Assembly (NCBI GenBank): GCA_963718755.1
Contig: OY970376.1
Coordinates: 434,001-498,000, forward strand
Length of the DNA: 64,000 nucleotides
DNA from: VRUE01 sp963718755
GTDB lineage: Bacteria > Actinomycetota > Thermoleophilia > Solirubrobacterales > 70-9
Direction: 5' to 3'
Shown: positions 1 to 7,903 of the stretch, piece after piece
How the letters are laid out: the number at the start of each line of letters is the position of its first letter
How positions within the stretch are numbered: the stretch's first letter is position 1
Made by a program: the position numbers and the translations under genes
Notes under the pieces: model-generated
Told to the model about the DNA's origin: nothing
The model's database searches: none
Seen by the model: the letters and a program-made list of their open reading frames with translations, nothing else

Positions 1-419
1 AACGCGGCAAGCGTCGGCGACTGATCGTGGGCGACGCTGGCGCTGATCACCTCGACCGGACGCTCGAAGCCAGCGACGATGCGCTCGCAGACCCCGGCCG
101 TTCGCTCGTCACCGATCACAGCCCGCACATTCGAGGCACGGAAGCAGAACTCCAGCTCCGCCTGCTTGAAGGCGGGATTGACCGGGACCACCCTGCCGCC
201 GAGCGCAGTGATGGCGTGGAAGCAGGTCACGTACCAGGGGGTGTCCCGAAGCGCGATGGCGACCGCGTCTCCGGGCCCGATCCCTCGCTCGGCAAGGCTG
301 AACGCCAGACGCTCGATTCTCTCCACCAGCTCTGCGCAGGAGATCCGCTCCTCCCCGTAGACGACGGCGGGATGGTCGGGCCGGCTCGCGACCTGCTCGT
401 AGAGCAGTTGCATCAGCAT
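1..419 (-). CDS. Acyl-CoA synthetase / AMP-dependent ligase, N-terminal part (runs off window)
   Basis: The first 139 codons are visible; the gene continues past base 1. The translation begins MLMQLLYEQVASRPDHPAVV and continues with the N-terminal pattern of ANL-family adenylating enzymes (YGEERISCAELVERIERLA, then GDAVAIALRDTPWYV). The AMP-binding core (TSGTTG) lies outside, so the substrate class cannot be judged. The start lies 8 nt after the stop of the acyl-carrier-protein gene; a second in-frame ATG is two codons further in. Its position in a GNAT-ACP-ligase run suggests that it loads an acyl or aminoacyl group onto that carrier protein (inference). Confidence 0.85.
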   Translation of the reverse strand, partial: MLMQLLYEQVASRPDHPAVVYGEERISCAELVERIERLAFSLAERGIGPGDAVAIALRDTPWYVTCFHAITALGGRVVPVNPAFKQAELEFCFRASNVRAVIGDERTAGVCERIVAGFERPVEVISASVAHDQSPTLAA

Positions 420-427
420 CACGTCGC

Positions 428-667
428 CTAGCCTTCCGCGCGCTTGACGAAGGCGACGATCTCGTCGATCGACTTGAAGTTCTCCGGAACCAGGTCGTCG
501 TCGGACACCGAAATCCCGAACCGCGCCTCGAGGAAGGAGACCAGCTCGACGATGCCGAGCGAGTCGAGGGTGTCGCTGGCGAGGAGATCCTCGTCGCGGG
601 CGATCTTCTCACCGTCCAGCGTGATCTTCTCGATGATGAATCCTTCGACCTCGCTACCGATGTCCAT
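428..667 (-). CDS. Acyl carrier protein
   Basis: A 79-aa carrier protein. The motif LASDTLDSLGIVELVSFLE carries the phosphopantetheine-accepting serine (about Ser36) in DSLG, and the C-terminal half has the usual acidic helices. I chose this ATG because AAGGAGG sits 5 nt upstream; an ATG six codons earlier (685) overlaps the stop of the upstream GNAT gene (ATGA) but has no such site. It sits between a GNAT acetyltransferase and an adenylating ligase, all on the minus strand, which is typical of small carrier-protein-dependent pathways rather than of the housekeeping fatty-acid-synthesis ACP. Confidence 0.9.
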   Translation of the reverse strand: MDIGSEVEGFIIEKITLDGEKIARDEDLLASDTLDSLGIVELVSFLEARFGISVSDDDLVPENFKSIDEIVAFVKRAEG

Positions 668-681
668 CTTCGCCTCCTTCG

Positions 682-1323
682 TCATATGGATAGAACGGCA
701 TCTTGCCGAAACCACAGCCGCCTCTTTCGCTCCAGGACCCACATCGACTCGTATCCTCGTGCCCTGTAGGACCAGAGCGCCGCGCGGTTCTCGCTGTCCA
801 CATAACCCCAGAGCCTGCGGTAACCGCGATCGCGCAGCGACTTCTCGATCTTGTAGAGAAAATCGGCCGCCCTGCCGGCGCCGCGGTACTCCTCGAGCAG
901 AAAGAAGTCGGTGCCGTAGACATCGCCCTGCTCCATCTCGATGCCCAGGTTGAGGTCGTCGCCCAGGTCGGGGTGGAGCACCGGAGCGTCATCGTCCACC
1001 CACCAGTAGTAACCGACCAGATCCGCGTCCTTCCAGGCGACGAAACCTTTGAAGCCCGAGGAGACGTTCGTGGCGAAGCGCTTGTCGACCTGAGGGCGGC
1101 CCCGCCTGCGGTTCAGCTCCGAGAGCGCCGGCAGGTGCTCCTTCCCGAGATCCTCCACGCGCAGGTCGCTGGGGCGGCGCGGCTCTACGATCGACTCCAG
1201 CTGCTTGAGCAGGATGATCAAGCGCTCGTCGATGGAGAACAGCTTGCGCACGCGGCGCCCCACCGCGGCCAGCGTCTTGCGAACTCCGTGCGCTTGTATA
1301 TAGAGACGAATCCTGCTCAGCAT
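682..1323 (-). CDS. GNAT family N-acetyltransferase
   Basis: A 213-aa protein. A basic N-terminal helix (about residues 1-45) precedes a GNAT fold. The acetyl-CoA-binding loop is FLLEEYRGAGRAADFLYKIE (about 141-160), followed by the GNAT beta-6/7 pattern GYVDSENRAALWSYRARGY. The ATG at 1323 is the first plausible start; in-frame translation further upstream only overlaps the divergent aminotransferase gene. It is the first gene of a minus-strand trio with the carrier protein and ligase, so its acceptor may be carrier-bound (inference). The substrate is unknown. Confidence 0.8.
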   Translation of the reverse strand: MLSRIRLYIQAHGVRKTLAAVGRRVRKLFSIDERLIILLKQLESIVEPRRPSDLRVEDLGKEHLPALSELNRRRGRPQVDKRFATNVSSGFKGFVAWKDADLVGYYWWVDDDAPVLHPDLGDDLNLGIEMEQGDVYGTDFFLLEEYRGAGRAADFLYKIEKSLRDRGYRRLWGYVDSENRAALWSYRARGYESMWVLERKRRLWFRQDAVLSI

Positions 1324-1341
1324 TCGCGGCAGGATGACACA

Positions 1342-2106
1342 ATGTCGTGCGTGTCCCGGCCGATACCGCCCGACCCGGCGAGGGGCGTCTTCGAGACGTT
1401 CCTCGTAGTCGAGGGAGCCCTGATCGAGATCGACGCCCATTTCGCCCGGCTCGGGGCGAGCGTCGCCGTGCTGTACGGAGCAACGCTGACCGACGAGACG
1501 CGCGAGGCCGTCGAAGAGCACGCCCGCGACATGGGCCTTGGACGCCTGCGAATCACGCTTGCCCCGATCGGCGACACGGGTGAGCTGACACGAGAGATCG
1601 TCACAGCTGCCGTCGACCCGGCGCTCGTCTTCCCCGGCCCCGAGCGGGCCGTCATTACCCGCAGCGTCGTGGTCGAGGGCGGGCTGGGCCTGCACAAGTG
1701 GGCAGATCGCGATCTGATCGGGCAGGCCGAAGCGGGATTGGGCGCCGGGGAGGTGCCGCTGCTCGTTGACCGGGGTGGCGTCGTGCTGGAGGCATCGCGC
1801 GCGAACGTCTTCGCGATTCGCGGCGAGACACTCGTGACGCCCCCCGCGGACGGCCGCCTCCTCCCCGGTATCGCCCGCCGGCGGGTGATGGAAGCCGCCG
1901 ATGCCTGTGGGTTGCTGCCCCACGAGACCGAGCTGACGATCGACGACCTGGTGGCGGCGGACGAGGTTCTCCTGGCGGGATCGGTTCGCGGCATCGAGCC
2001 GGTACGAGCGGTCGACGCCTTCGAGCTTGGTCGCCAGAGCGGCGCCGGCGCCCGCGTGGCGGCGGAACTCCGGCGCGGCTGGATGCCCAGCGGCGCCACG
2101 GTCTAG
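1342..2106 (+). CDS. pabC: Aminotransferase class IV, probable 4-amino-4-deoxychorismate lyase
   Basis: A 254-aa fold-type IV PLP enzyme. RGVFETFLV near the N terminus, GLGLHKWADRD with the probable PLP lysine, VVLEASRANVFAI, and the C-terminal AADEVLLAGSVRGIEPV are the succession of motifs seen in PabC and branched-chain aminotransferases. The short length and N-terminal pattern favour 4-amino-4-deoxychorismate lyase (folate/p-aminobenzoate synthesis) over IlvE, but D-amino-acid or branched-chain activity cannot be excluded. The start has AGGA 8 nt upstream. It is divergent from the GNAT gene, with 18 nt between the two starts. Confidence 0.75.
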   Translation: MSCVSRPIPPDPARGVFETFLVVEGALIEIDAHFARLGASVAVLYGATLTDETREAVEEHARDMGLGRLRITLAPIGDTGELTREIVTAAVDPALVFPGPERAVITRSVVVEGGLGLHKWADRDLIGQAEAGLGAGEVPLLVDRGGVVLEASRANVFAIRGETLVTPPADGRLLPGIARRRVMEAADACGLLPHETELTIDDLVAADEVLLAGSVRGIEPVRAVDAFELGRQSGAGARVAAELRRGWMPSGATV

Positions 2107-2156
2107 GAGCAACCGCGGACGCCAGCCGAGACCGCGAGCCACCTACCCTTACTTGG

Positions 2157-3041
2157 ATGAGCGAGCACGCGAGCTGGGAATTCGAATCAGGCGAGGAGAT
2201 CCATCCCGGCCGAGTGGTCCTGAAGGCGATCGGCGGCGGCAACCGCTACGAGGTGTGCCTCGTCTGGGACGAGTCGCTCTTCGCCCTAGGCGTCGCCAAG
2301 CTGATCCGCCCCGACCAAGTCGAGGACGCGAAGGCGCTGCGAGACCTCGAGCGCGAGGTCGAGGTCCTCGCGTCGCTGAACCACCCGACGCTCGTCCGCA
2401 GCTTCGACGCGGCCGTCGACGGCCCCCACCCGCATGTGCTGATCGAGCACCTCGAGGGCCCTTCGCTGCGGCGGCTGATCAGGCGGGATGGGGCGATCGG
2501 ACTCGAACAGCTTCTGCCGCTGGCAGCTCATGTCGCGGGGGCGCTGCAGTACATGGCCAACTCCGGCTACGTGCACCTCGACGTCAAGCCAGACAACATC
2601 GTGATGGGAGTCCCGCCGCGGTTGGTCGACCTCAGCATTGCCCGCACTCTGGAGCGAGCCGCGAGGACCTCGGGGCCACTTGGAACCGATCCCTACATGG
2701 CGCCGGAGCAGTGCGTCGAGGATGCGGGCGAGAGCGGCATCGGCGCTGCCGCGGATGCCTGGGGCCTGGGCGCCACGCTCTTTCACGCCGCATCAGGCGA
2801 GAATCCGTTCCCGCGGGGATCGGGGGACGGCGGTCCCCAGCGCTTCCCCCAGCTCGCCGAGAGCCCACGGGAGCTGCCCTCAGGGCTTCCAGCCTCGCTT
2901 CGCCACCTGATCCTGGAGCTGCTCGACCCCGATCCGGCACGCCGCCCCAGCTGTGGTGAGGTCGTCGGGCGGCTCGAGCCCCTGCTGGCGGAGCTCCCCC
3001 GCAGAGTGAAGTTGACCCGGCGGGGTGCAATCGGCGTTTGA
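2157..3041 (+). CDS. Serine/threonine protein kinase
   Basis: A 294-aa soluble kinase domain with no membrane segment or sensor domain. Visible are the nucleotide-binding lysine in VAKLI (Lys48), the catalytic loop HLDVKPDN (140-147; catalytic Asp142) and the activation-segment end GTDPYMAPEQ (176-185). The DFG motif reads DLS (158-160), so the metal-binding Asp is kept but the Phe-Gly is replaced; the glycine loop is also degenerate (IGGGNRYEV). It may still be active. There are 50 nt after the aminotransferase gene. The target is unknown. Confidence 0.88.
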   Translation: MSEHASWEFESGEEIHPGRVVLKAIGGGNRYEVCLVWDESLFALGVAKLIRPDQVEDAKALRDLEREVEVLASLNHPTLVRSFDAAVDGPHPHVLIEHLEGPSLRRLIRRDGAIGLEQLLPLAAHVAGALQYMANSGYVHLDVKPDNIVMGVPPRLVDLSIARTLERAARTSGPLGTDPYMAPEQCVEDAGESGIGAAADAWGLGATLFHAASGENPFPRGSGDGGPQRFPQLAESPRELPSGLPASLRHLILELLDPDPARRPSCGEVVGRLEPLLAELPRRVKLTRRGAIGV

Positions 3042-3124
3042 AAAGCGTGATCTTGGTAATTCCGTTGGGTTGTAGGAGCACATGGACCGGGTAATCGATG
3101 CCCAAGTCGTCAAAGGAGGAGCAA

Positions 3125-3721
3125 ATGCCTAGGCCATCCAACAACTCGAGAACGGTGCCGTCTGCGGCGCGGGTGCTCGGTGCCTTGCAGGCAGATGAGG
3201 CTCTGCTGCCGGGGCACGCGTCGGCGCTGCGCCGCGGCGGAGCGGTCTTGCTGGCGGCCCTCGTGCTCGGAGCGGTTCCATTCTTCCTCGCCGCCAACGC
3301 GGTAGGGCTGATTGGCGACGTACCTGCTGCCGTGGCAAAGGGCAGCAACAGCGGCCCCGGAGGCGGCGATGACGACGACAGCAGCGGTCCGGGGGGCGGC
3401 GGTGACGACGATGACGACACCGGCACGCATACCCGGACCGGCGGGCGCGATAACGACGACGACACCGGCACCCACACGCGCACCGGAGCGGCCGGCGCTA
3501 CCGACGACACCAGCCGCAACGGCCACTCGACGCGGGGCACCACCAACGACAACGACACCGGCACGAGGCTCGGCACTGACGACACGAGTCGCAACGGCAA
3601 CTCCACCCGAGGGACGACCAACGACAACGACACCCATACCGGCACGGGGACCCACACGCGCACGGGCGGAACTCAGACCCGAACCCAGGGCCAGACCCGT
3701 ACCCGCACGGGCAGCAGTTGA
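3125..3721 (+). CDS. Membrane-anchored protein with Asp/Thr/Gly repeat tail
   Basis: A 198-aa protein of unrecognised family. One membrane segment (about residues 39-62) is followed by an extended low-complexity tail, predicted extracytoplasmic and disordered: acidic runs (GGDDDDSSGPGGGGDDDDD), then THTRTG units, then two near-identical copies of DDTSRNGxSTRGTTNDNDT. The start is set by a very strong ribosome-binding site (AAAGGAGGA) 4-5 nt before this ATG; an in-frame start 27 nt upstream would put that site inside the gene. The repeat tail is probably subject to copy-number change. Confidence 0.7.
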   Translation: MPRPSNNSRTVPSAARVLGALQADEALLPGHASALRRGGAVLLAALVLGAVPFFLAANAVGLIGDVPAAVAKGSNSGPGGGDDDDSSGPGGGGDDDDDTGTHTRTGGRDNDDDTGTHTRTGAAGATDDTSRNGHSTRGTTNDNDTGTRLGTDDTSRNGNSTRGTTNDNDTHTGTGTHTRTGGTQTRTQGQTRTRTGSS

Positions 3722-3723
3722 AG

Positions 3724-4068
3724 CTAGACGGAGAGGGGCAGGCGCTGTAGACGCTGCAGGCGCTCCGCGACGCGGTCGGCACGCGCGGTGAAGTCGCCCA
3801 TGGCGCCACCGTCCGGAGCGGGTTGGGACGAAAGCCGTCCGCCTGCCCCGGCGAGGGCGTTGCTCGCGCGCACGGCCAACTCTGCTGCCCGCTTGGCCTG
3901 CTCGGCGGCATCCAGCGCGGCTGCGCCGACCGTCATCACCGCCGCCTCCGAAGAGCGTGCGGTTGCCAAAGCCTCGTCTATCCGTTCCACCAGCTCACCC
4001 AGCAACGGCGGGCGGGCGGGCGCCGGCAGGGCCCAATCCTCGGTTACGGCGCCGTCGAGATCGCTCAT
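3724..4068 (-). CDS. Hypothetical protein, Ala/Arg-rich helical
   Basis: 114 aa from MSDLDGAVTED; a longer start at 4095 is possible. The middle is one long predicted amphipathic helix (LLGELVERIDEALATARSSEAAVM onward) and the C terminus is RADRVAERLQRLQRL, coiled-coil-like. No signal peptide, membrane segment or known motif is seen. It converges on the upstream repeat-tail gene with 2 nt between the stops. The function is unknown, and the call rests on length and plausible composition only. Confidence 0.45.
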   Translation of the reverse strand: MSDLDGAVTEDWALPAPARPPLLGELVERIDEALATARSSEAAVMTVGAAALDAAEQAKRAAELAVRASNALAGAGGRLSSQPAPDGGAMGDFTARADRVAERLQRLQRLPLSV

Positions 4069-4128
4069 CCCTCCATGTACGGCAGCGAGACGCAAATCCC
4101 TGCGGCCGCCACCACGTCAACCGAAGCG

Positions 4129-4662
4129 TCAGGGAACCGGCCGCACCGCACCGCGGGCAGCGAGGCGCAGCGCTTCGCCGGGCACCGGGCTGTAAATCTC
4201 GATCTGCAGATCCGCGCCCCGGTAGGCAAGATGCGCGTTGTTCGGAGAGGCCGGATCGATCAGGAGCACGGCGCCGTCATCGGTCTTGCCGAGCTTCGCT
4301 CCCGCCTCGGCCCGAGCCGCTTTTCTCAGTTCCGCGACCCCGTTGGCGGACGGGTAGGTGGCCACGGTGACGAAGTCAGCGCGTTCGTCGCCTGCGTCCG
4401 TCCCCTCCGGGAGGTAGCGAACGTAAACGCGCCCTGACGAGGAATCGGTCAGCTCATAGGTGTTGTCACCGCGTTCTCCGAGCCAGTACACCGGCGTGCT
4501 CTGTTCGGCAGCGAAGTCGGAAAGCTCGGAAGTCGTGACGGCCTCCGGTTCTCCGACCGTCGACGTCGAGGAGTCGCCATCACGAAATATCCAGACCGCG
4601 ACCGCCGCGACGAGCGCGACGGAGAGGACGACAAGAAGGATGGTCGGCCAGCGGCTGGACAT
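4129..4662 (-). CDS. Single-pass membrane-anchored protein of unknown function
   Basis: 177 aa. One N-terminal membrane segment (about residues 7-25, ILLVVLSVALVAAVAVWIF) is followed by a short Asp/Ser/Thr linker and a folded extracytoplasmic domain with an alternating beta pattern (TPVYWLGERGDNTYELT, GRVYVRYLPEGT, DFVTVATYPSANG). No catalytic motif is recognised. It stands alone on the minus strand, and a strong hairpin separates it from the collagen-like gene upstream. Confidence 0.7.
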   Translation of the reverse strand: MSSRWPTILLVVLSVALVAAVAVWIFRDGDSSTSTVGEPEAVTTSELSDFAAEQSTPVYWLGERGDNTYELTDSSSGRVYVRYLPEGTDAGDERADFVTVATYPSANGVAELRKAARAEAGAKLGKTDDGAVLLIDPASPNNAHLAYRGADLQIEIYSPVPGEALRLAARGAVRPVP

Positions 4663-4690
4663 GAAAGTCGGGGGAACCCTATCTATGCGA

Positions 4691-4728
4691 CCGGCGGCGC
4701 CACTCCTCTTCGGGAGTGGCGCCGCCGG
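4691..4728 (-). terminator. Strong hairpin terminator after the collagen-like gene
   Basis: A perfect 16-bp GC-rich stem (4691-4706 pairing with 4713-4728) closes a six-base loop containing TTCG. It lies 29 nt beyond the stop of the collagen-like gene. There is no long T tract, as is usual for GC-rich actinobacterial terminators. Confidence 0.75.
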
Positions 4729-4756
4729 CGCGCTGAGTCGATCTGCGTGCCCGCAG

Positions 4757-6769
4757 CTACCCAGTTAGCGTCACGGACCAACGGGCGTTGGTCCAGTTGT
4801 TCGGACCGCCGCTCGGATCCGCCTCCAGCGAAAGCAGGTCACCGATCGCAAACGTGGCGGAGCCTGCATTGGCGCAGGCGGTCCCGCCGGCGCTCACGGT
4901 GCAGTTCACTTCGGTGCCTTCTCCGTTTTTCCGGACCGTGAATTTCCAGCTGTCGGTGGATCCGGGTGCACTCCCGAGTTTCACCGCGAGATTGGAGATC
5001 GTTCCGGCGATGGGCACGACCTGCCGGACGCTGAGTTCGCTTTCGTTAGACGTGCTGGTCAGGAACGGGCCGAGATAGGAGTTGTTCGAGGTGCTTGCCG
5101 CATTCGAGGTCGTCAGACCGCCGATGAGCATGCGGCTGGCACCAGGTTTGCCTTCAGCGCCGTTCGTGCCGTTTTTGCCGTCAACACCGTCTTTACCGTC
5201 GATTCCATTCGTGCCGTCTTGGCCATCGATGCCATTGGTGCCGTCTTCGCCGTCGATGCCATTCGTGCCGTCTTTGCCGGGAGCCCCGTCTTTGCCGTCG
5301 AGGCCGTTGGTGCCGTCTTTACCGTCGGCACCGTCTTTCCCGTCGAGGCCGTTGGTGCCGTCTTTGCCGGCGGCACCGTCAACGCCGTTGGTGCCGTCTT
5401 TGCCCGCTTTGCCTTCTGGGCCGACCAGCGAAACAGCGGTGCTCCATACGCCACCGGTCTTCGGGCCGTAGATGTCGTACGTATCGGTGTCGACGTAGAA
5501 ATCACCCTCGGAGCCTTCTTCGGGATCAGGTGCACCTGATCCACTCAGGACCGTGCGACCATCGGCGCCGTCTTTGCCATCGGCGCCGTCTAGGCCGTTG
5601 GTGCCGTCTTTACCGTCGAGGCCGTCTTTGCCGTTGGTTCCCGCCGGCCCCTGAACACCAGGAGGGCCCTGCTCTCCATCTTTTCCATCTTTGCCGTCGA
5701 GGCCGTTGGTGCCGTCTTTACCGGCAGCGCCGTCAACGCCGTTCGTGCCGTCGAGGCCGTTGGTTCCGTCTTTACCGTCGAGACCATTCGTGCCGTCTTT
5801 GCCGGCAGCACCGTCAACGCCGTTGGTTCCGTCTTTACCGGCAGCGCCGTCAACGCCGTTGGCGCCGTCTTTGCCGTCGAGGCCGTCTTTACCGGCAGCA
5901 CCGTCGAGGCCATTGGTGCCGTCTTTGCCGTCGGCTCCATCTTTGCCGTCGAGGCCATTGGTGCCGTCTTTACCGGCAGCACCGTCAACGCCGTTGGTTC
6001 CGTCTTTACCGGCAGCACCGTCAACGCCGTTGGTGCCGTCTTTACCGGCAGCGCCGTCAACGCCGTTCGTGCCGTCGAGGCCGTTGGTTCCGTCTTTACC
6101 GTCGAGACCATTCGTGCCGTCTTTGCCGGCAGCGCCATCAACGCCGTTGGTGCCGTCTTTACCGGCAGCACCGTCGAGGCCGTTGGTGCCGTCTTTGCCG
6201 TCGGCTCCATCTTTGCCGTCGAGTCCATTGGTGCCGTCTTTGCCGGCAGCACCGTCAACGCCGTTCGTGCCGTCGAGGCCGTTGGTTCCGTCCTCGCCGT
6301 CGAGTCCGTTGGTTCCGTTGATCCCGTTGGTTCCGTTGGTTCCATCCGTGCCGTCTAGGCCATCGGCCCCATCAGCGCCGGCGGGACCCTGGAGACCTTG
6401 AAGGCCCTGATCGCCCTTGTCGCCCTTCGGGCCTTGGTCACCCTGGTCTCCCTTCGAGCCTTGAGCGCCGGTGGCACCCGCTGGCCCGGTTGCACCACTG
6501 CTGCCTTCGATGCCCAGCACTCCCTGCTCAGGGCTGCTGACCACGCGGACGCGCAGCTCGCCGCCCTTGCATTTCGCTTTGGTCTGGACGAAGCGCACCT
6601 TGCCCTTGTCGGGGCCGCTCTTCGTGACGCAGAGGTTGATCGTGGATAGCGTTTTCTGAGCCGCTTGCGCGGAGCTCGAAACGGCGAGCAGGCCAGCAAA
6701 GGCCAGGCACGCCGCGAGTGCAAACGTCAACCGTCGAACGAGGGGCAATGCGAACCTTTGGGCAGTCAT
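4757..6769 (-). CDS. Secreted collagen-like (Gly-X-Y repeat) protein
   Basis: 670 aa. A signal peptide (about 1-37, cleavage after SSAQAA) is followed by a short Cys-containing N-terminal domain and then a Gly-X-Y region of roughly 450 residues dominated by GTNGLDGKDG, GVDGAAGKDG and GADGKDG units. The region is interrupted once by a linker (GSGAPDPEEGSEGDFYVD then TYDIYGPKTGG) of a kind often found beside collagen repeats. The last 130 residues form a beta-rich globular domain (from ASRMLIGGLTTSN). The X-Y composition, rich in Lys-Asp and Thr-Asn, suits a bacterial collagen triple helix without hydroxyproline. It probably forms a surface fibre; the globular end may be a trimerisation or binding head (inference). 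The internal DNA repeats are long and near-identical. Confidence 0.9.
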   Translation of the reverse strand: MTAQRFALPLVRRLTFALAACLAFAGLLAVSSSAQAAQKTLSTINLCVTKSGPDKGKVRFVQTKAKCKGGELRVRVVSSPEQGVLGIEGSSGATGPAGATGAQGSKGDQGDQGPKGDKGDQGLQGLQGPAGADGADGLDGTDGTNGTNGINGTNGLDGEDGTNGLDGTNGVDGAAGKDGTNGLDGKDGADGKDGTNGLDGAAGKDGTNGVDGAAGKDGTNGLDGKDGTNGLDGTNGVDGAAGKDGTNGVDGAAGKDGTNGVDGAAGKDGTNGLDGKDGADGKDGTNGLDGAAGKDGLDGKDGANGVDGAAGKDGTNGVDGAAGKDGTNGLDGKDGTNGLDGTNGVDGAAGKDGTNGLDGKDGKDGEQGPPGVQGPAGTNGKDGLDGKDGTNGLDGADGKDGADGRTVLSGSGAPDPEEGSEGDFYVDTDTYDIYGPKTGGVWSTAVSLVGPEGKAGKDGTNGVDGAAGKDGTNGLDGKDGADGKDGTNGLDGKDGAPGKDGTNGIDGEDGTNGIDGQDGTNGIDGKDGVDGKNGTNGAEGKPGASRMLIGGLTTSNAASTSNNSYLGPFLTSTSNESELSVRQVVPIAGTISNLAVKLGSAPGSTDSWKFTVRKNGEGTEVNCTVSAGGTACANAGSATFAIGDLLSLEADPSGGPNNWTNARWSVTLTG

Positions 6770-6866
6770 CGAGTGATCTCCTTAACTGGTGTTTGAAGCC
6801 CTTGCGGCCCGCTGCATCAGACGAAGGCGGGCTTGATCGGCGCTCCAAAGTACAGACCAACTCGAC

Positions 6867-6891
6867 GTTTGACCAATCAATTGAGTCAAAC
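6867..6891. promoter_or_regulatory. Inverted repeat, possible operator of the collagen-like gene
   Basis: GTTTGAC (6867-6873) and GTCAAAC (6885-6891) form a perfect 7-bp inverted repeat with 11 nt between arms, about 100 nt upstream of the collagen-like start. On the minus strand the arm also contains TTGACT, a possible -35. The regulator is unknown. Confidence 0.45.
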
Positions 6892-7008
6892 ATACGGCCA
6901 ACCTAGGTAGTTTTGCTCAAGCTCACTCCAAAAAGTGTGTTTTGCGGGCGTGAACGGAGGTGAAAGTCTTCGCCCAAATCTCAACTCCGCGCCAAGTCCG
7001 ACCACTTC

Positions 7009-7034
7009 GGGGGGGGGGGGGGGGGGGGGGGGGG
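7009..7034 (+). repeat. Homopolymeric G tract, 26 bases
   Basis: Twenty-six consecutive G residues are present in this copy, between two divergent genes for secreted proteins. Such tracts are prone to slippage and could vary promoter spacing. A sequencing or assembly artefact is also possible. Confidence 0.9.
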
Positions 7035-7174
7035 TGAAAAACCACCCTTTCGAGAACGCCGGCAGGGTTGCTAAATGTGACCTCACCCCAGTATTAGGGG
7101 CTGACACTCATACGTACGTCTAGTTATTCCCGGTGTATGACTGGAGGGCTCGGGAGTCTGGCGACAAGGGAGCT

Positions 7175-7825
7175 GTGACGCACAAGCTCTCACTGGCCCT
7201 CCTCGCCGCTTCCCTGACCTGCATCTCGGTCGCTGCGCCCGCCGCAGCAGCCGGCCAGCCAGGCATCGGCAAGCGCGTCGTCGTCGCGGCACCGTCCACG
7301 ACCGCGGCGCCGTCTGCCGCCGAGGAAAGTCGCGGCCTGATCGCGTCCGTTTCCGTTTGCCCCGGGCAGGAGAATCTCGACGCCCCGGCAGAGGCACAGG
7401 AGGCCGCGATGCGCTGCATGATCGCCTTTGCACGCAGCCAGTCAGGGCTGGCCGCGCTGGCCGACGACGAAGCGCTGGATCGGTCGGCCGCGGACAAGGC
7501 AAACGACGTCATCGGCTGCGACGACTTCAGCCACTTCGCCTGTGGGCGCGAGTTCACCTACTGGATGCAGGACGCGGGCTACATGTCCTCCCCCTGCTGG
7601 CGCGTCGGTGAGAACCTCGCCTGGGGCAGCGGCGCCTACGGCACCGTGCGCTCCATCTTCAGGGCCTGGATGAGCTCCCCTGGGCACCGCGCAAACATCC
7701 TCAACGACTTCGCCCAGACCGGCATCAGCCTGCGGATCGGCACGCTGGCCGGCCAGCCCGGGACGCACGTCTGGGCCCAGCACTTCGGAACGCACTGCGA
7801 CACGCCACCGCCAATCCCCGGCTAG
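7175..7825 (+). CDS. Secreted CAP/SCP-domain protein
   Basis: 216 aa from a GTG start (AAGGGAG just upstream; an earlier in-frame start would put a non-signal stretch in front). The signal peptide is about residues 1-27. An SCP/CAP domain (SCP-PR1 family) follows: DFSHFACG, GENLAWGSG and MSSPGHRANILNDF carry the conserved CAP histidine/glutamate motifs, with the C-terminal THVWAQHFG strand. Six or more cysteines suggest disulfides outside the cell. Bacterial CAP proteins are often linked to wall or spore functions, but the activity is unresolved. Confidence 0.88.
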   Translation: MTHKLSLALLAASLTCISVAAPAAAAGQPGIGKRVVVAAPSTTAAPSAAEESRGLIASVSVCPGQENLDAPAEAQEAAMRCMIAFARSQSGLAALADDEALDRSAADKANDVIGCDDFSHFACGREFTYWMQDAGYMSSPCWRVGENLAWGSGAYGTVRSIFRAWMSSPGHRANILNDFAQTGISLRIGTLAGQPGTHVWAQHFGTHCDTPPPIPG

Positions 7826-7838
7826 GAACGGCAGCCTC

Positions 7839-7858
7839 GTCCGCCGCCGCCGGCGGAC
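7839..7858 (+). terminator. Hairpin after the CAP gene
   Basis: A perfect 8-bp stem GTCCGCCG / CGGCGGAC with a CCGC loop, 13 nt after the stop codon. It lacks a T tract. Confidence 0.45.
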
Positions 7859-7903
7859 GTTGACTAGATTTCGCGGCGTCCGCCCCCCACCCCGAGGAGC
7901 AGC

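Larger units (their letters stand above)
6770..7174. other. 405-bp divergent intergenic region (collagen-like / CAP genes)
   Basis: No supported gene lies here; short open frames crossing the G tract encode only poly-Gly or poly-Pro. The region holds an inverted repeat (6867-6891) upstream of the collagen-like gene and a 26-base G run (7009-7034). Its left part is AT-richer than the neighbouring coding DNA, consistent with divergent promoters. Confidence 0.6.

Noticed and set aside
1324..2142. Upstream extension of the GNAT reading frame (up to 486 codons)
   Set aside because: The extra part is antisense to the clear aminotransferase gene; the ATG at 1323 gives a normal-length GNAT.
4757..6400. 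Possible CRISPR array because of dense short repeats
   Set aside because: The repeats are in-frame Gly-X-Y codons without unique spacers of constant length, and no cas gene is present.
5082..6401. Long open frames on the + strand opposite the collagen-like gene (Pro/Ser- and Arg/Cys-rich products)
   Set aside because: They are mirror images of the Gly-X-Y codon repeat; no ribosome-binding site and no protein-like composition.
6886..7123. Short open frames crossing the G tract (poly-Gly or poly-Pro products)
   Set aside because: Length depends on the homopolymer; no start signal, signal peptide or domain.
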